Positions 11,019-23,253 of a DNA stretch of 64,000 nt are shown here, in pieces. The stretch lies in NCBI GenBank assembly GCA_015680685.1, contig MNCI01009556.1:62001-126000 (forward strand), in the 5' to 3' direction. The notes under the pieces were generated by a model that was given only the letters and a program-made list of their open reading frames with translations, was not told where the DNA came from and ran no database searches. This DNA is from Gnetum montanum. Lineage: Eukaryota; Streptophyta; Gnetopsida; Gnetales; Gnetaceae. Position numbers and translations under genes: made by a program. Position 1 is the first letter of the stretch. Every line of letters begins with the position of its first letter.

Positions 11019-12070
11019 ACTATGGTTTGTGTGAATGAATACCTTGTACCCAAGAACATAGTGCCTAAAATTCTCCATGGCATACACCACTACAATTAGT
11101 TCTTTCTTCATCATGGTGTAATTTAGTTATGCACCCACAATGCTTCAACTTATGTAGTGGATGTAGTAAGGAAACTTTTGATCATCCAACTTCATAAGCA
11201 CAATTCCCAAGGCATAGTTTGATGTGCCTATCATGATGTGAAATGATTGGGACCAATTAGGTACTCATAGAATTTGAGTTTTACAAGCTTTTTTTTGAGG
11301 TTCTAGAATGCCTTTTTGCATTCCTTGGTCCATATGAATGAAGCATCTATCTTTGTCAACTCCACCAATGATTGAGCAATCTTAGAAAATTTCTCTATAA
11401 ATTGCTGGTAGTAGCTAGTGTGGCTAAGGAATGACGAAACATCTTTAATAGTTTCTAGTTGGTGGATTATTCCTTAGATAACCCTAATCTTTTTAGGGTC
11501 CATTTCAATCCACGCTTGTGAGATTCTATACTGTAATAAAATGTCCTCTTGGATCATTAGAAGGATCTTTTAACCATTAATCCAAAGGTTAGTCTCCACA
11601 CACCTTTTTAACACTTGCTTAGGGTGATTTAGGACTTTCTCAGATGTAATGCCATAGGTGGTGAAGTTATTCATGGAGACCTCCATCCTAATATCGATCT
11701 GTTGTTGAAAAATGGTAAAGAAAAGGAATTGGAAGGTTGCAAGGACATTTCACAAACCAAAAGACATCTTTTTATATGCAAACATCCCCAAAGGACTTAT
11801 TAATGTTGTTTTGGCCTGATTTTGGGTGATATCTACATTTGGTTATAGCCACTATATCCATGCAGAAAGCTGTAGAAATAATGCCCAAAAATAGTATCCA
11901 ACACTTGGCCCACAAATGCCAATGGAAAATGATATTTGTAGGTCACCATGTTCAATAACCTGAAGTCCATACAAATCCTCCACTTTTCACCTTTCTTTGG
12001 TACAATCACTAGTGGATTAATCCACTCGCTATCTTTAATGGAATAGGTGAACCATAGCTTCAGAAGTTGT
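11019..12070 (-). pseudogene. RT and RNase H start of B1
   Basis: Reverse transcriptase relic. From 12,065 downward it reads FTYSIKDSEWINPLVIVPKK, GEKWRICMDFRLLN, FLHGYSGYNQ, then FGL near 11,725. The YMDD region is VSMNNFTTYG near 11,680 (active-site Asp pair lost), and the thumb reads LSHTSYYQQFIEKFSKIAQS near 11,400. These are the usual RT blocks of Ty3/gypsy elements in order, though a stretch seems missing between the first blocks and the conserved spacing is irregular. Truncated at 11,019 by A-. Non-functional. Confidence 0.75.
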
Positions 12071-12769
12071 TAAATTTCCTCCTTGAAAATCTACTTCAAC
12101 TTGCAATTGAACCAACTCTATAGCTACCTCTTTGGCTTTATGGAAGGATTAGTAGAGATGTGATTCTAGCATATCCTAGGATTAATCCCAATGAGTTTTG
12201 GATATGACCAAGCAAAGGTTGTTGGCCATTTATTAACCACCTTCAATAACTTCTCCTTTTTTCCAAGAATAATATGGCATTGATTATCAACAACTTGCCA
12301 TTTTTTAGAATAGCATATTGCATGGTGGAAAGTGGAGTTTTCAACTCTAGGGGTTCATGTTTCAAATTTTTAGGGATTTTCAACTCTCCCTAATAAGTGT
12401 TAGTAAGATCATCATTAGAGAGTTGTTGATGAACTCACTTCAATTCATTCATGGCTTCAAAATATGCACTCATTAATATCTTAAGTGGTTTCATGAAAAA
12501 TGTGCTACTTTCTCAATTAGTTATTAGCCAAAGGGTACCCTCTTGTTTTGTGGCTACTATGTATAGGAACCTTTGAATTTCTGTCTCATATACACATTTT
12601 CTACATTCTATGATTGATGTAATTTTAATGGCCCATAGGTTCTACTCATAGTTAAACCCTATATCGCTATACATGATGCATGAGACTCTCTTCTTTTCAA
12701 GCTTTCCAAATGCATTTATCTTGAAAATTTCCAAAGAAAGGTCTTTGATGTCTAACTATGCATCAATGG

Positions 12770-13060
12770 TACTTTGTCAAGCCCTTTCCATGATGATTGG
12801 AAAGTTCCCCTTACAGTTGTTAACTTAGATTACTAGGAGATCAGTAGGGTAGGATCAACCACAAATAATGGTAACAATGTCTTCCACTAGTCCTAAATAA
12901 AAGTGATGGATTGGTCTACCAACTCAAGATGAATGTTTCTCTTCTTTAGTGGAGGAAGGTTCTAGGCTTTTTACATCTCATGAGAAATTAGATTAACACT
13001 AAAACATAAATCAAGAAAAGCCTTGTATGGCTCATTCCTAGCAATTTTCAAATAGATTAA
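12770..13060 (-). pseudogene. Aspartic protease domain of B1
   Basis: Aligns with the clearer copy at 30,540-30,840, which reads KAFLDSGFGVNLIFHKMYK, LGLVEDIMTIICG and STIMGKAWLSTIDVWLG. This is the Athila-type retropepsin pattern (DSG, then a strand with G..ED, then ILG.PFL). Here the frame is broken. The region between protease and RT (12,070-12,770) is pol-like and also broken. Confidence 0.55.
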
Positions 13061-13379
13061 GGGACTCCCAAGATCAAATCTTTTCCTAGAAAGGTGGGTA
13101 GCCTTTATCCAATCAATTACCGCATGGGTTAGCATGATGGTATGCTCCTTGGAAGGTGTTTAGTTTAAATAGGCCTCAAAAAAATTAGATGTAGAGGATG
13201 AGAGAGAAGCAGGGTTATCAACCACATGAGTTTGTAAGGGCTTTATAGGATTGTTGGTTTGAAACAATGGTCTTTTTCAAGATCTATTTGAGGAATTAGC
13301 TGTAAGTTTACAACCCTGGTTGCATTTCATTGCTATGATTGGTCTAGAATCTTACCTTGCATTAATGGATGAAGTGGTA

Positions 13380-15880
13380 ATTAGTCTAAGGATTGAGGCT
13401 AATGCATAGAAGGATGAGGAAGATGATAAGGATATGGATATCTCCATCTTGGAGATGGATATTGAGCTCTATACAACTCAGGAGGGTAGTATTGATGCTG
13501 GAATGAGGCATAACTAGAAGAGTGTTTGAGAGAAATGGGTTGCTAAACATAGTACCCATATGGACCAAGCTCTCTATCAGGGTTATTTCTGCCTTGGTAG
13601 TGGCACCCCTATGACTATGGGTGTTACCACTAATGATACTACTTAAATGATTGTGGTGTAGCTCCACTTGAATAATAGGATTGTTGTTGGTGGAACTACC
13701 TTGGATTACCTTGAGGATAAGGCATTTTTCTGAGTTCTTACCTTTTGGCCAATATAATATTTAGAGCATACACCCTAGATTCCTACAAGTGTGACACAAT
13801 AGGGTAACATTCCTTGGGATGTTAGTATTAGTAGATTTCACACCCAACATCATCATATACTTTAGACTTGACAACCTCCTCTATTGTAGTAGCCTTGGCC
13901 TTAACCATTTGGTGGGCACATTTTGCTTCCTTTCTTTTCCTACAGTCAAGATCATTATATTGCTCTTTGTTTGCCTATGCTATTTTTAGAGCACTTTGGA
14001 ACGTTTCATCCAAAGAATTTCATATTTTATCTACCTTAGCCAAAATTTTGAAGATAGATTTCTAAATTGGCAAGACCTTTCATTACACCACCTCATTAAG
14101 TGGTGCCTCCTCCTCATTGTCACAAAACTAGACATCCATTTTTCTGATGGAAGGATCTTGATTTTACTCTTGTAAACTTTCTATCTTTCTTAGCTCTCCT
14201 TCTCCTTTGGCAACTTGCTCAATTAGCCTTTGAATCTAATGGGCTCTAAGTTATGATAGTCTTTGTTAGGCATCGACCCCAAGAGTTTTTCTTGTTTTTG
14301 AGTGAAGCCCATCAATGATATGGTAAAATTGATTCCTCTAAGAATAATCATGGCTAGGGCATTAGTGTAAAAGAGAATATTTCCTTTCCACAGTTGCATC
14401 CAAGGGTTCATATGTTTCTTGCATCCAATCTTTGATCTACTTTCTTAGGTTAGACACTTGGGAATATGTTTGATACTTATGATTGAATAGCTTGAGCATT
14501 GTACTCCATATATGGATTGATTCTAGATCCAAGGATTACTACCAACTTTTAGATTATTTTATGAGTATCCTGGGGAACAACTTAAGCTTATGCCATTTTT
14601 TTTTTCACATTCTGTAAGGCAAAAGTATCTTGAAAGGCTTGTATATGATTCTACATATATGAGTTGTATCTCACTTCAAACATGAAAATATTGTTCATGT
14701 TTGATTACTTTATTCTACTATCGTTTACATGCCTTGTTAGAAATCTCACTACCTCTATGATATTCAACATATTTCAAGTTGAAAACAAAGGCTCATCATA
14801 GTCATGGTCTTTGTGATGGCCATGATGCCTATGATGCCCTCTACTATCCATTTTCTCATGGTGGTAGGCCTCCCCTATTTCCCCATGTCCTTGATCTTAA
14901 TTGGTTTGTTGATCCTATGATCATCTTTGTCCCACCAATTACCTCCATCATGGTCACTTCCCCTATAGCTTCCATTAGACCTAGAGGAGGAAGAAGAGGA
15001 TGATGGAGGTGAAAAGGAAGGATGACTAGCACCAAGGTGCCTACCAACCCTCTCATTGATGGTCATGATCATGATCATCATCATGATGCTTATCCCTATC
15101 CCTACCATGACTTCAACCTTTAAATCCCCCATGATCATGAGATTCATTATTGCCTAAACAAGGATTATTTATAGTGGATTGTAAGTTCTAGTTCAAGATA
15201 CCTTTGTAAAAAGTGGACTATATGTTCTAGTTCAAGATCCCTTTGTAAAAAGTTGACTGTAAGTTCTAGTTCAAGATCCCTTTGTAAAAACTAAGGGGAG
15301 GAGAGTTAGTGAAATGAGAATCCCCAGAGAAGGGATCCTCATTATCTTTCTAGCCTAGTAGGAACAAGGGGTTATTGAACCATTTCGCTTTCATAGCTGC
15401 ATAGTACTTCTCGTATTACCAATCAAGTTTGCATTATGTTTTAATTGGATAGTAATACCTAAAGTCATGATCCTACAAAATGTACTAGGCATGGAACCCC
15501 TAGATGCCCAACATCATAAGAGTTTGTTGGAGCATCACAGAAACTCATCAATTAGGTAGCAACACAATGTTGTCCTTCATGTTCCTCCATCACATCTAGT
15601 CATCCTAATTTAGGAGGAAGGTGAAGTAGGGCACATATTCATTGAGATGAGTATATATCACTTGGAATTATTGGGGTACTAGTTGATTTGATTGTCTATT
15701 CCTTTAATTGGATGTGTTCTCAAATTTTGGCAGAATCATCCCTATGAGAAGAAAACTTTCTGAATTAAAAAAAATCAATATGCTTTTTATAATTATTATG
15801 AGTTAGAATGATTGCAAATTTAATGTTCAATCCAAGAATGTTGAATAATTTTTACTATGTCCTAGATAGCACATGAATCA
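13380..15880 (-). pseudogene. gag of B1
   Basis: Begins near 15,880, just after the primer site. A Ser/His/Asp-rich N-terminal part includes SFSPPSSSSSSSRSNGSYRG (about 15,060-14,990). The gag core follows at about 14,410-14,300 and matches B2 (YYSLLCRCPRYGYSQRKHLC). A Cys/His-containing nucleocapsid-like end lies near 13,830-13,750. A three-copy 39-bp repeat (15,174-15,290) lies in the N-terminal part and is absent from B2. Many stops. Confidence 0.6.
15174..15290 (+). repeat. Three tandem copies of a 39-bp unit
   Basis: Units start at 15,174, 15,213 and 15,252. Each contains gttctagttcaagat followed by cctttgtaaaaa. B2 has one copy at the equivalent place (about 32,922-32,970), so expansion happened after the unit duplication. 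Confidence 0.85.
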
Positions 15881-15888
15881 AACTAAAG

Positions 15889-16789
15889 TCCCCAACAATG
15901 GTGCCAATGATGAGCAACAAGTATACCCTACTTTCAACCATATGAATCACTAGCATTCACTTAGTGCTTTGGTCAATTTCCATAGACTTTAGTTCTCAAA
16001 GTACACTAGGTTCTAGGAGGAAAATCTAACCATTGTAATTGTTGTCTTCTGATTTCCACATGTGAAGTTCAAGGATATGATTAAGTGTAATTAAGGTATA
16101 TGATTTTTATCATTTTATCTTTTATTATATAAGTTACCTAATGAAAAAGAATAAAGAATAAAGTAATTTAATGCAAACTTAATCTAACAACGAACTAACA
16201 CTTAACTAATCCTAACATAAGCATATGTTCCCACCTATCATACATATCCTAAACACATATAGTACTACTAGGTTACTAAACATTAAGAATTATTGGGATT
16301 ACCAAGTGTTAAATGTATACTTGAAGTGGACGTCCTTTTGTTTACAATTTAATTACTATCAGTTAATTAAACACTTAATTACTTAAAAACATGAAAGTAA
16401 ATTGTCAAAATATTAAATGCTTAAGTAAAATAATTAATCTTGTTAAAGTTCTACAAAATTTATTAGAAAAGATTCTCTATATTGCTACCTACATTGAAGC
16501 ACTCAAGTACAACAATGAGATCTATATACTCTTTGACGTCTATTGTTGGCACTTAGAAAATATTCTAACTCTAAACTAGAAAAATTGTAAGCGCATTACT
16601 ACAATTATGAAAAATTATGTCATAAATGTAACACATAGGTGTACATTTATAGGTAAAATATATGCCCCATCAATGGTTACATGTCAATGGATCAAACCTT
16701 TTGTTGATGGGATCACATTGATGGGATCTTGTCGATGGGATCACATTCATGACATCCTATCAACATAGCCAAATCATGATGACTCATCA
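15889..16789 (-). repeat. Primer site and 5' LTR of B1
   Basis: The LTR runs on the minus strand from TGATGAGTCATCATG (16,789) to ...GCTCATCA (15,908), 882 bp. The tRNA-Asp site TGGCACCATTGTTGGGGA (15,906-15,889) is identical to that of A-. U3 holds repeats of the gatgggatc/catcaatg type instead of GATATC. The flank after the LTR start is acatg, the same as next to B2. Confidence 0.8.
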
Positions 16790-17813
16790 ACATGTCATTG
16801 TAGCCTAGATAGGAATTAAACACATTCATACCAAGTATTTAAGTCCATTCTAACATAGGCTAAAACCATGGAAATTTTCCATTCTTATTTAAGTTTCTAA
16901 ATAAAATATTTGCAAGGGGCTCTAGTTCTATAAAGAAATTTGACACAAATCGTCAGCAGGTTATGCATGGATCTTTTATCTTAACCTAAAGAGAGATAAG
17001 AAAAGGCTTAAAACCAATATGCAATATAATTTGATAATAAAATTTCTAATAGCTAATGGTTGCTGCTATGTTCCAAAGAATTAGCTACATCAAGATAAGA
17101 ATCTAAGCCTATTAACTATCATCCTTTAACTAATTTGTAGATCTTCCAGAAATACATCCTTTCATAAATACCCATTGATCATAGTAGGCATGAGCTAAGC
17201 TTCCACTAAGAATATAAACATATATAAGTAGCTTTTCTCTCAAGATCTAGTAGAACCCCTTAAACCTTATTAGGAAGCTTATATCTACAAATATTCTTCA
17301 CCTCATCTTAAAAATCTTTAAATCTTTGTATAACATCTTACCCAATATTTCTTAGTAGAAATATGAGCTCATCTTCAAGAATATCATTATACAAAATTGA
17401 CTATGATGGATATCCAAAATATAAAGAAAATAAGTGGTTACAGAAACAAAATGAGCACACTAGATGAATGCCCGAAGTGTAGAAAAGAAAGAATCATGGA
17501 AATGGAAAATAATCTGTAATTGATTTTGGTTTTCTCTTTTCAAAACACCCTAGGAATCATGAAATAAGGATGATAAAATTACATTACACAATGCCATGAC
17601 ATCACATAGACATGGAAGTGGCCATTTCCATAGACAAATGTTAATGATTCTAATACATGTGATCCATAAGATCCATTAATACCCCAATCAAAACCCAAAA
17701 AGTGATCTCCATTACTCAAAGAGGCATAGAGTTTTTAACTATAGTACATGCCTATATTGTCTAATGTGCCACATGAACACCACTGGCTTATGATGCATAT
17801 TGAATTATCAAAG
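16790..17813 (+). other. Upstream region of P450 copy 1
   Basis: A/T-rich DNA matching 34,475-35,590 throughout. It holds a TATA-like catatataagtagc near 17,218-17,231; the other copy has catatataaatagc. This could be the old P450 promoter, but it lies about 590 bp before the inferred ATG. I see no coding sequence. Confidence 0.45.
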
Positions 17814-19226
17814 ATGATTCTTATCTACGATTCTCTAGGATTGCTTGGTTATGTCTTATTTTCTCATGCTCTACATGCTTTGTCATAGCACTTGACCAAG
17901 CATCTGCTAGGGCTAGTGGGGCTACCATTGCATGGAAGCCTACTCCAAATTAGCCCTAACCCATAGAAGTTTCTATAGCACCTATCGCAAAAATATATTC
18001 CACTAATGTGCTTGGGCATGGGCTTAAAAATGATAGTGGTGGTATCGTTAGCAGTCATGGCAAAGGTGGTGCTCAAAATCCATGATAGGGACATGTTAGG
18101 AAGGGATTTGATGTAGGTCACCTACATCTTTGGCAACCACCATAGGTCCATACTATTGTTGCCACTAAGAACGTGATGGCACTTTCATTGCCACATCTCC
18201 ATCATGTACCTCCTTAGCTAGGTCAAGCCCCACTAACTTCATGAATTAAAACTTGTGTATTTCATGAATTAAATATACTTCCTCTCAGTCATCTGTCTCA
18301 TCTCTTTTGCCAATTTGGATCAAATGGATCTTTGAAACTCAACATATTTGGATTGACTTCCTTTTACCCATCATTCAAATTTTTGATTGATAAGTATTTG
18401 TTTTCTTCACAAATCCTAGAACATGTGTAGGTGCTATGACTCTAAAGAAAAATTAAATGGTGAAATAACTCTTTTAAGAATAAATTAATCTTAGTACTTT
18501 AAAGAAGAAACCCCTATTACCACATCTGTATCTATCCATTTCTTTTATGATTCTTTGAATTTCAAGGATATTTTAACTGTAGTGATAGATACCATGGTGA
18601 TAAACATAGAATGGATAATGACAAATCTAATATGACATCTGTCAATAATGGAGAGGATGTAGTAGGAAATGGATCAAATTGTGGATCATTCTAGACTTGT
18701 GAAGGAGGCTGACATAGAGATTTTCCATATTTAGAAGCCATGGCTAAGGATACACTTCATCTATATTTTGTGATGCCATTTCCTCTTTCTTACAAAGCAT
18801 AGAGAAGCTACTAAATCATGGAATTCATGGTCCCTAAAGATGCACAAGTGATTGTCAACTTTTGGGCCATTACCAAGGATCTAGCTATGTGGAAATGGTC
18901 AAACCAATTCATTCTAGGAACTTTTTGGAAAACACTGGTCTATATTTTAGAGATTAGGACTTTGAATCCATCCTATGGGGGTAGGAAGAAGGATATGCAT
19001 GGGTATTCCACAAGAAAATGTTATGATCCACACTATGTTAGTTGTGGTATGTCATGCATTTTGGTGGCATCCTCTGTCGAGAATGATAATGGGAATGGGA
19101 ATGTAATCCCCCCTAGATTTGGAGGTGAATGATAAATATGGATTAACTATGCATAAGGGGGCTCCCAAAATTCCATTTCAACTCTTCATTTTCCCTTTCA
19201 TGTCTACCAATGCCTCTAAAGAGTAA
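17814..19226 (+). pseudogene. Cytochrome P450 pseudogene, copy 1 (CYP76/CYP750-like)
   Basis: Relic of a plant microsomal haem mono-oxygenase. ATG at 17,814 opens a membrane anchor (MILIYDSLGLLGYVLFSHAL), then the hinge (LLGLVGLP) and QISPNP. At about 18,235 it jumps to sequence equivalent to 37,222, losing the second half of exon 1 and much of the intron, about 1.2 kb. Exon 2 resumes near 18,570: DILTVVIDTMVINIEWIM (I helix). It then reads FMVPKDAQVIVNFWAITKD, and C-terminal VNDKYGLTMHKGAPKIPF ending with TAA at 19,226. The haem-loop DNA keeps tgcatggg but out of frame (GGRKKDMHG). Stops and shifts are many. Family assignment rests on eye comparison. It is dead. Confidence 0.85.
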
Positions 19227-19761
19227 TTTTGGTTAATTTGCATATGTATTATTTATTCATGTGTCATGTCTTCAAACTCAAACAAAAACATAGGATATAG
19301 TAGGAAAATGTGATATAGATATTTAATACTATTTGTATTATAAAATCCATGTATTTAACTTTTGTAGACAATTTTGAGCCATCTACTTATATCAACCTTT
19401 AGATGATAATACCATACTCTAGTAGTTGTGAATTGCAAATAATGAAAAATAGGAGCAAAGAAATAATTTTCCTTTGAATGAAGGTTTTTCCTACTACAAT
19501 TGAAAGAGAAATATTTTTTCATTCCACATCTCTCCAAATATTTTGAAATAATACTTATTTTACTAATTTCTAAATTTTCTTAGAATAAGAGTTAAGTAGA
19601 CTTGACTTTATCACGTTCACCTTCTTCTTATTTTTATTATAATTTAAGTAAAAGCTACTATGATTTAGTTTCTTGCATATCCTTGTTATTATGACCAAAA
19701 GGTGGACCCACATGTGGCAATAAATGAGGAAGAAATTACATTTTATATTAATTTGTTTACA
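19227..19761 (+). other. 3' flank of P450 copy 1
   Basis: A/T-rich, matched by 58,494-59,042 after copy 2. No coding sequence or clear element is seen. Confidence 0.4.
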
Positions 19762-20389
19762 TGTTAGTGTAGTGGCACGGTTATATGTTGATGTAATTAG
19801 TTAGTTTCAGCAAGAATCAGTAACCAAATGTAACCATGTAGGAAAGTTTCTTTGAATAGTTATATTCCATATATATAAATATTTAGGATATGAAATGAGA
19901 ATCATTTAAGGAAGAATTTCAATTACAAACTGTGCTATGTTGCATTACAGAGAATTATTATGGAGGACATTGTCAAATGTTAAGCTTATTCTACTGATAG
20001 ATAAGTTCAATTTTTTAATACTTTTCCATAAAGAAAGTATTAAACTTACTCTTTTGCAAAGAAAGTAGTTTAGGCTATCTAGTCATAGATAACTTCAAGA
20101 TATATTTTGTTATTTTTATGTATTATATCTTTTGATTACTATTATCATGAGATTACCTTAGGTATTAAATCACTACACAACTTGACAAATGAGTTAATCC
20201 ATCTATCTTTAAACATTTATAGATTGCAATATTACAATTTTAAATTAGATAAGTGACACATACATTTTAGATTAATTTGGTAACTAGATTCTTCAACCTC
20301 ATGGTTAGGATTTATATTTAGTCTAAATATAAGCTAAGTTACTTATTTTCTGAAAATTGATTCATCATTCTTGGTATTGTTGTGGGGGA
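19762..20389 (+). repeat. Element C, copy 1: LTR and tRNA-Asp primer site
   Basis: The LTR end is firm: ...ATTGATTCATCA at 20,367, then TGGTATTGTTGTGGGGGA (20,372-20,389). This is a tRNA-Asp primer site with five of six differences of C-to-T/G-to-A type. The LTR start is a guess, at TGTTAGTGTAG (19,762). A TATA box (catatatataaatattt) lies near 19,870. Copy 2 is at 59,043-59,575. Confidence 0.6.
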
Positions 20390-20619
20390 ATAACATAGTT
20401 TAAAAAATATAGGATTGCTCCAAAACCCACAAATTTTTAAAAATATGAGAATGGTAGGTGAAGGAATGATAATAATTGGTTAACCAAAAAGCCGAAAAAA
20501 AGCTAATCCTATTACAAACTATAATGGTTCTATGATCCAAGCTAAGGTAGATAAGAACAAATTGGAAGAGGATCAAGAAACCTTTATCCTCCAAAATAGA
20601 AAGATAGTAAAATCTCAAC
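20390..20619 (+). pseudogene. gag N-terminal fragment of element C, copy 1
   Basis: About 230 bp after the primer site. It matches 59,580-59,804, which reads MVPELTNFWKHENGRWRDES then a Lys-rich stretch. The family is presumably an Athila-like gag start, from position only. It is cut by the LTR at 20,620 in both units at the same base, so the junction predates the duplication. Confidence 0.5.
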
Positions 20620-21442
20620 TAATGAGTGGTGAGTATTTTCTATGTCTAGCCATACATATCATGAGCATTCACACATGACTTGGTCATATTTTTTGGACTA
20701 GACTAGTATACTATCTAGATAGCTAAGTATTCGGTTGTGGGTCACTTTCTTTTTAGCTATACTTGTGTATCTCTTAATGCATATGATTAAGTACAATTGA
20801 GATATACAATACAAATTTTGCTAAGGCTATAATAAAATATTATTAAAATATAAAAATTAAATCAAAATTAAGCTAATTTAGAAAGTAAGACAAAGCTATA
20901 CTATGTGTTAACTATTTGTTCTTAGTTTCTGATACACTTCCCGAACTTGCATTATCACCACTATATTACTAAGTGCTTATTACTAGGTGAGCCAACTAAG
21001 AATATAGTTGGAATTATCAAATGATGCGCATTACACTTAAAACCAATAGTAATTATGCCACCATAACTATAATGTAATGAAATATAAATAATTAACTAAA
21101 TGTATGAAAAGTAAAGGAATAAGAAAATTAATGTGTAATTAAAAAAAGCATTAAACAAAGACAAGTGTTATAATGAGGGTAAATCAATCTCAATTTTATT
21201 GTATAAGATTCTAATCAATCAATTTATGTGCATATTGTGCACACTTGGTAATAAATTTTAACTTATATGGAAACAAACTACAAGAGCTTTGTCACAACTA
21301 TGAACAAAACATTTCATAAATGTAGTTGGTATGCACATTTATATAAGCATTTATGGTTAATATGTTAATGTTGATGTATCAACCTAGCAAGTTCTATTTC
21401 AATGTAGCTGCATTGACATAACTAACTAAATACTAGTCATCA
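20620..21442 (-). repeat. 3' LTR of B2
   Basis: On the minus strand it runs from TGATGACTAGTATTTAG (21,442) to ...CACCACTCATTA (20,620), 823 bp. The terminal CA has become TA, as at 59,805. A TATA-like tatataaatgtgc (minus) lies near 21,335. Coding DNA (ORF2) precedes it and no primer site follows, so it is a 3' LTR. Confidence 0.65.
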
Positions 21443-23248
21443 TACCTTGATGATTGACTAAAAACCTATCCTAAAGTTAACAAAATTAAAGTAGATTTTA
21501 TTTACAAAATGTGATAATGACAATACTATCTAAATTATTGGATTGACTGGAGTTCCATATTACATAAAATTTATTTGAGTGGATTTAAAATTTGATAAAC
21601 ATTAAAACTTGAACATATTATACTTACAAAAAAACTTATCTAGATATTTACAAAAGCACCAAAGACATATGCCTCATGTTGTACCTAGTGTTGGTAGTTC
21701 TTCTAGTGACTTCTCATGTTTTTGTTGCTTTTTTTCTTGCCTTAGTACTAGTACCTTAAACTTGAGTGCATCAATTAAGACCCTAAGTTTCTCCTATTTA
21801 GTCCTAAGGTCATGAATAGTCCAAGTCAAATCACCTAGATTCTCTATCCTAGGCATCTCCTAGGGATATTATAGAGCTAGGAATGTCTCATATGCATTGA
21901 TAAACTAGGCATCAAAATGTTTTTATTCGATGTTGAATGACTTCATTATGTACTTCAACCCATGGTAGGTAGAAATGTTCCTAGCGAAGCCCTCTACAAC
22001 ACTCCTTGATCCATGCATTTAGCCTTAAGGACTTCAAGATTCATGATTTTAATTTGTAACTTTTGGCATGCTTTGATGTGAAGCTTATCTTTGTTCTTAT
22101 ATAGTAAGTACAGACTGACCAGTTATTTCCTCAACTTTGTATAGGATCAGCTAATAGTTAGCATTTCTAAGTTGACATGGTATAGGTTGGTAAGCTTCAT
22201 GTGCTCAGTTAGTTCTTCAAGTTGTGACTCCTTCACCTAAGTTTCAGCTTGGTTTTAGATGTTTAAACTTTTTAGAATAGGTTTTCATGTGTTACCTTTG
22301 AGCTATTGAAGGGATTCTTTGAACTTATTCTTCATTAATCCAATTTCCTTTTGCATGCTCACTTGGCTTTATAATGATTTTTTAGTTTTTCATACTTAAG
22401 AGATTCATTATTCTAAGTGACAATCTCAATTATGGACTTTTTCTTAATTCTTTTGACCTCCTCCATACAAAGATGTCTATTTTCTATAGCTAACCTACAT
22501 ACATCCTCATTAAAATTTACTAACTATTCTTAAAGCTTCTTGAGGATTTTTCTTCCACATTATAATGAGTTTCTTCTTTTATCCATGTAATATTTATTTC
22601 ATAAAGGATACATCCTAGGTAAACTTCTTCATCTCTATATCCATTTTTTATTATTTATCCTTAAGCTATTTGAAGGCTTCATCGTACCTAACACCAAGTT
22701 GGTGGATAGTAGAATTTTATAATTGATCTCTAAGTTATGTAACTTTATTTCTTAATCATTGATTTATTGATTTTTCTATAATTAGAAGCTTGCTTCTTAT
22801 ATTAATAAGTTTAGTCTAGGTTGTTGTGATGCCTTTAGCCATGTCAAAAATATTAGAAATTAATGGTCTAGCTCCCACCAATCTCTCCAACACCTCCTTA
22901 TGTTGGGATACACTCATATCTCTTGAACTAGTCCATGCTAACATCTAAATCTTCATCATTATAATGAGATCTATGATTGGTGCTATATGGACTTTTAGTG
23001 CTTTGTCAATCCTATCAACCATCACTTATGTAGCTATCTCTTAGCCCCTATGTAGCATAACTACTAGCATGGCTTCATTCCCATCTTTCAACATCATGGA
23101 AAAGGGTATAATATTGCTTGAGATTTCTGGAATTTTTTCTGTATGTATAATGACTACAACTTATTTATTAGAAAGGTTTTGTTGGATAGTGACTTGGCTT
23201 ATTTATGCATTGATAAGATGGGATATATCATATTATTGCTAATTAACA
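21443..23248 (-). pseudogene. ORF2 coiled-coil part of B2
   Basis: Highly broken reading with charged, heptad-like segments, for example RLAIENRHLCMEEVKRIKKK near 22,500 and HKEVLERLVGARPLISNIFD near 22,880. The second aligns with HQDVLDQLLQTTQVMMSLFD in ORF2 of A- (about 4,740), so both elements carry the same ORF2 family upstream of the 3' LTR. The upstream conserved domain seen in A- is missing here. Function unknown. Confidence 0.45.
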
Positions 23249-23253
23249 ATTCA

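Larger units (their letters stand above)
11019..16789 (-). mobile_element. B1: Athila-like Ty3/gypsy element, 5' LTR to RNase H (unit 1)
   Basis: The minus-strand order is LTR, tRNA-Asp primer site, gag, protease, RT and the start of RNase H, cut at 11,019 by insertion of A-. It matches 28,800-34,474 (B2) over its length, and its 5' LTR is followed by the same P450 upstream DNA, so B1 and B2 are copies made by a segmental duplication. All frames are broken. Confidence 0.8.

Noticed and set aside
14779-15147. Overlapping frames on both strands rich in Ser, His, Asp, Met
   Set aside because: Low-complexity gag DNA (gat/cat repeats) opens several frames; only the minus-strand gag reading fits the element order.
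17864-18121. A minus-strand frame with a counterpart at 35,662-35,898
   Set aside because: Shared only because the P450 N-terminal region on the plus strand is duplicated; the plus strand gives the P450 anchor and hinge.
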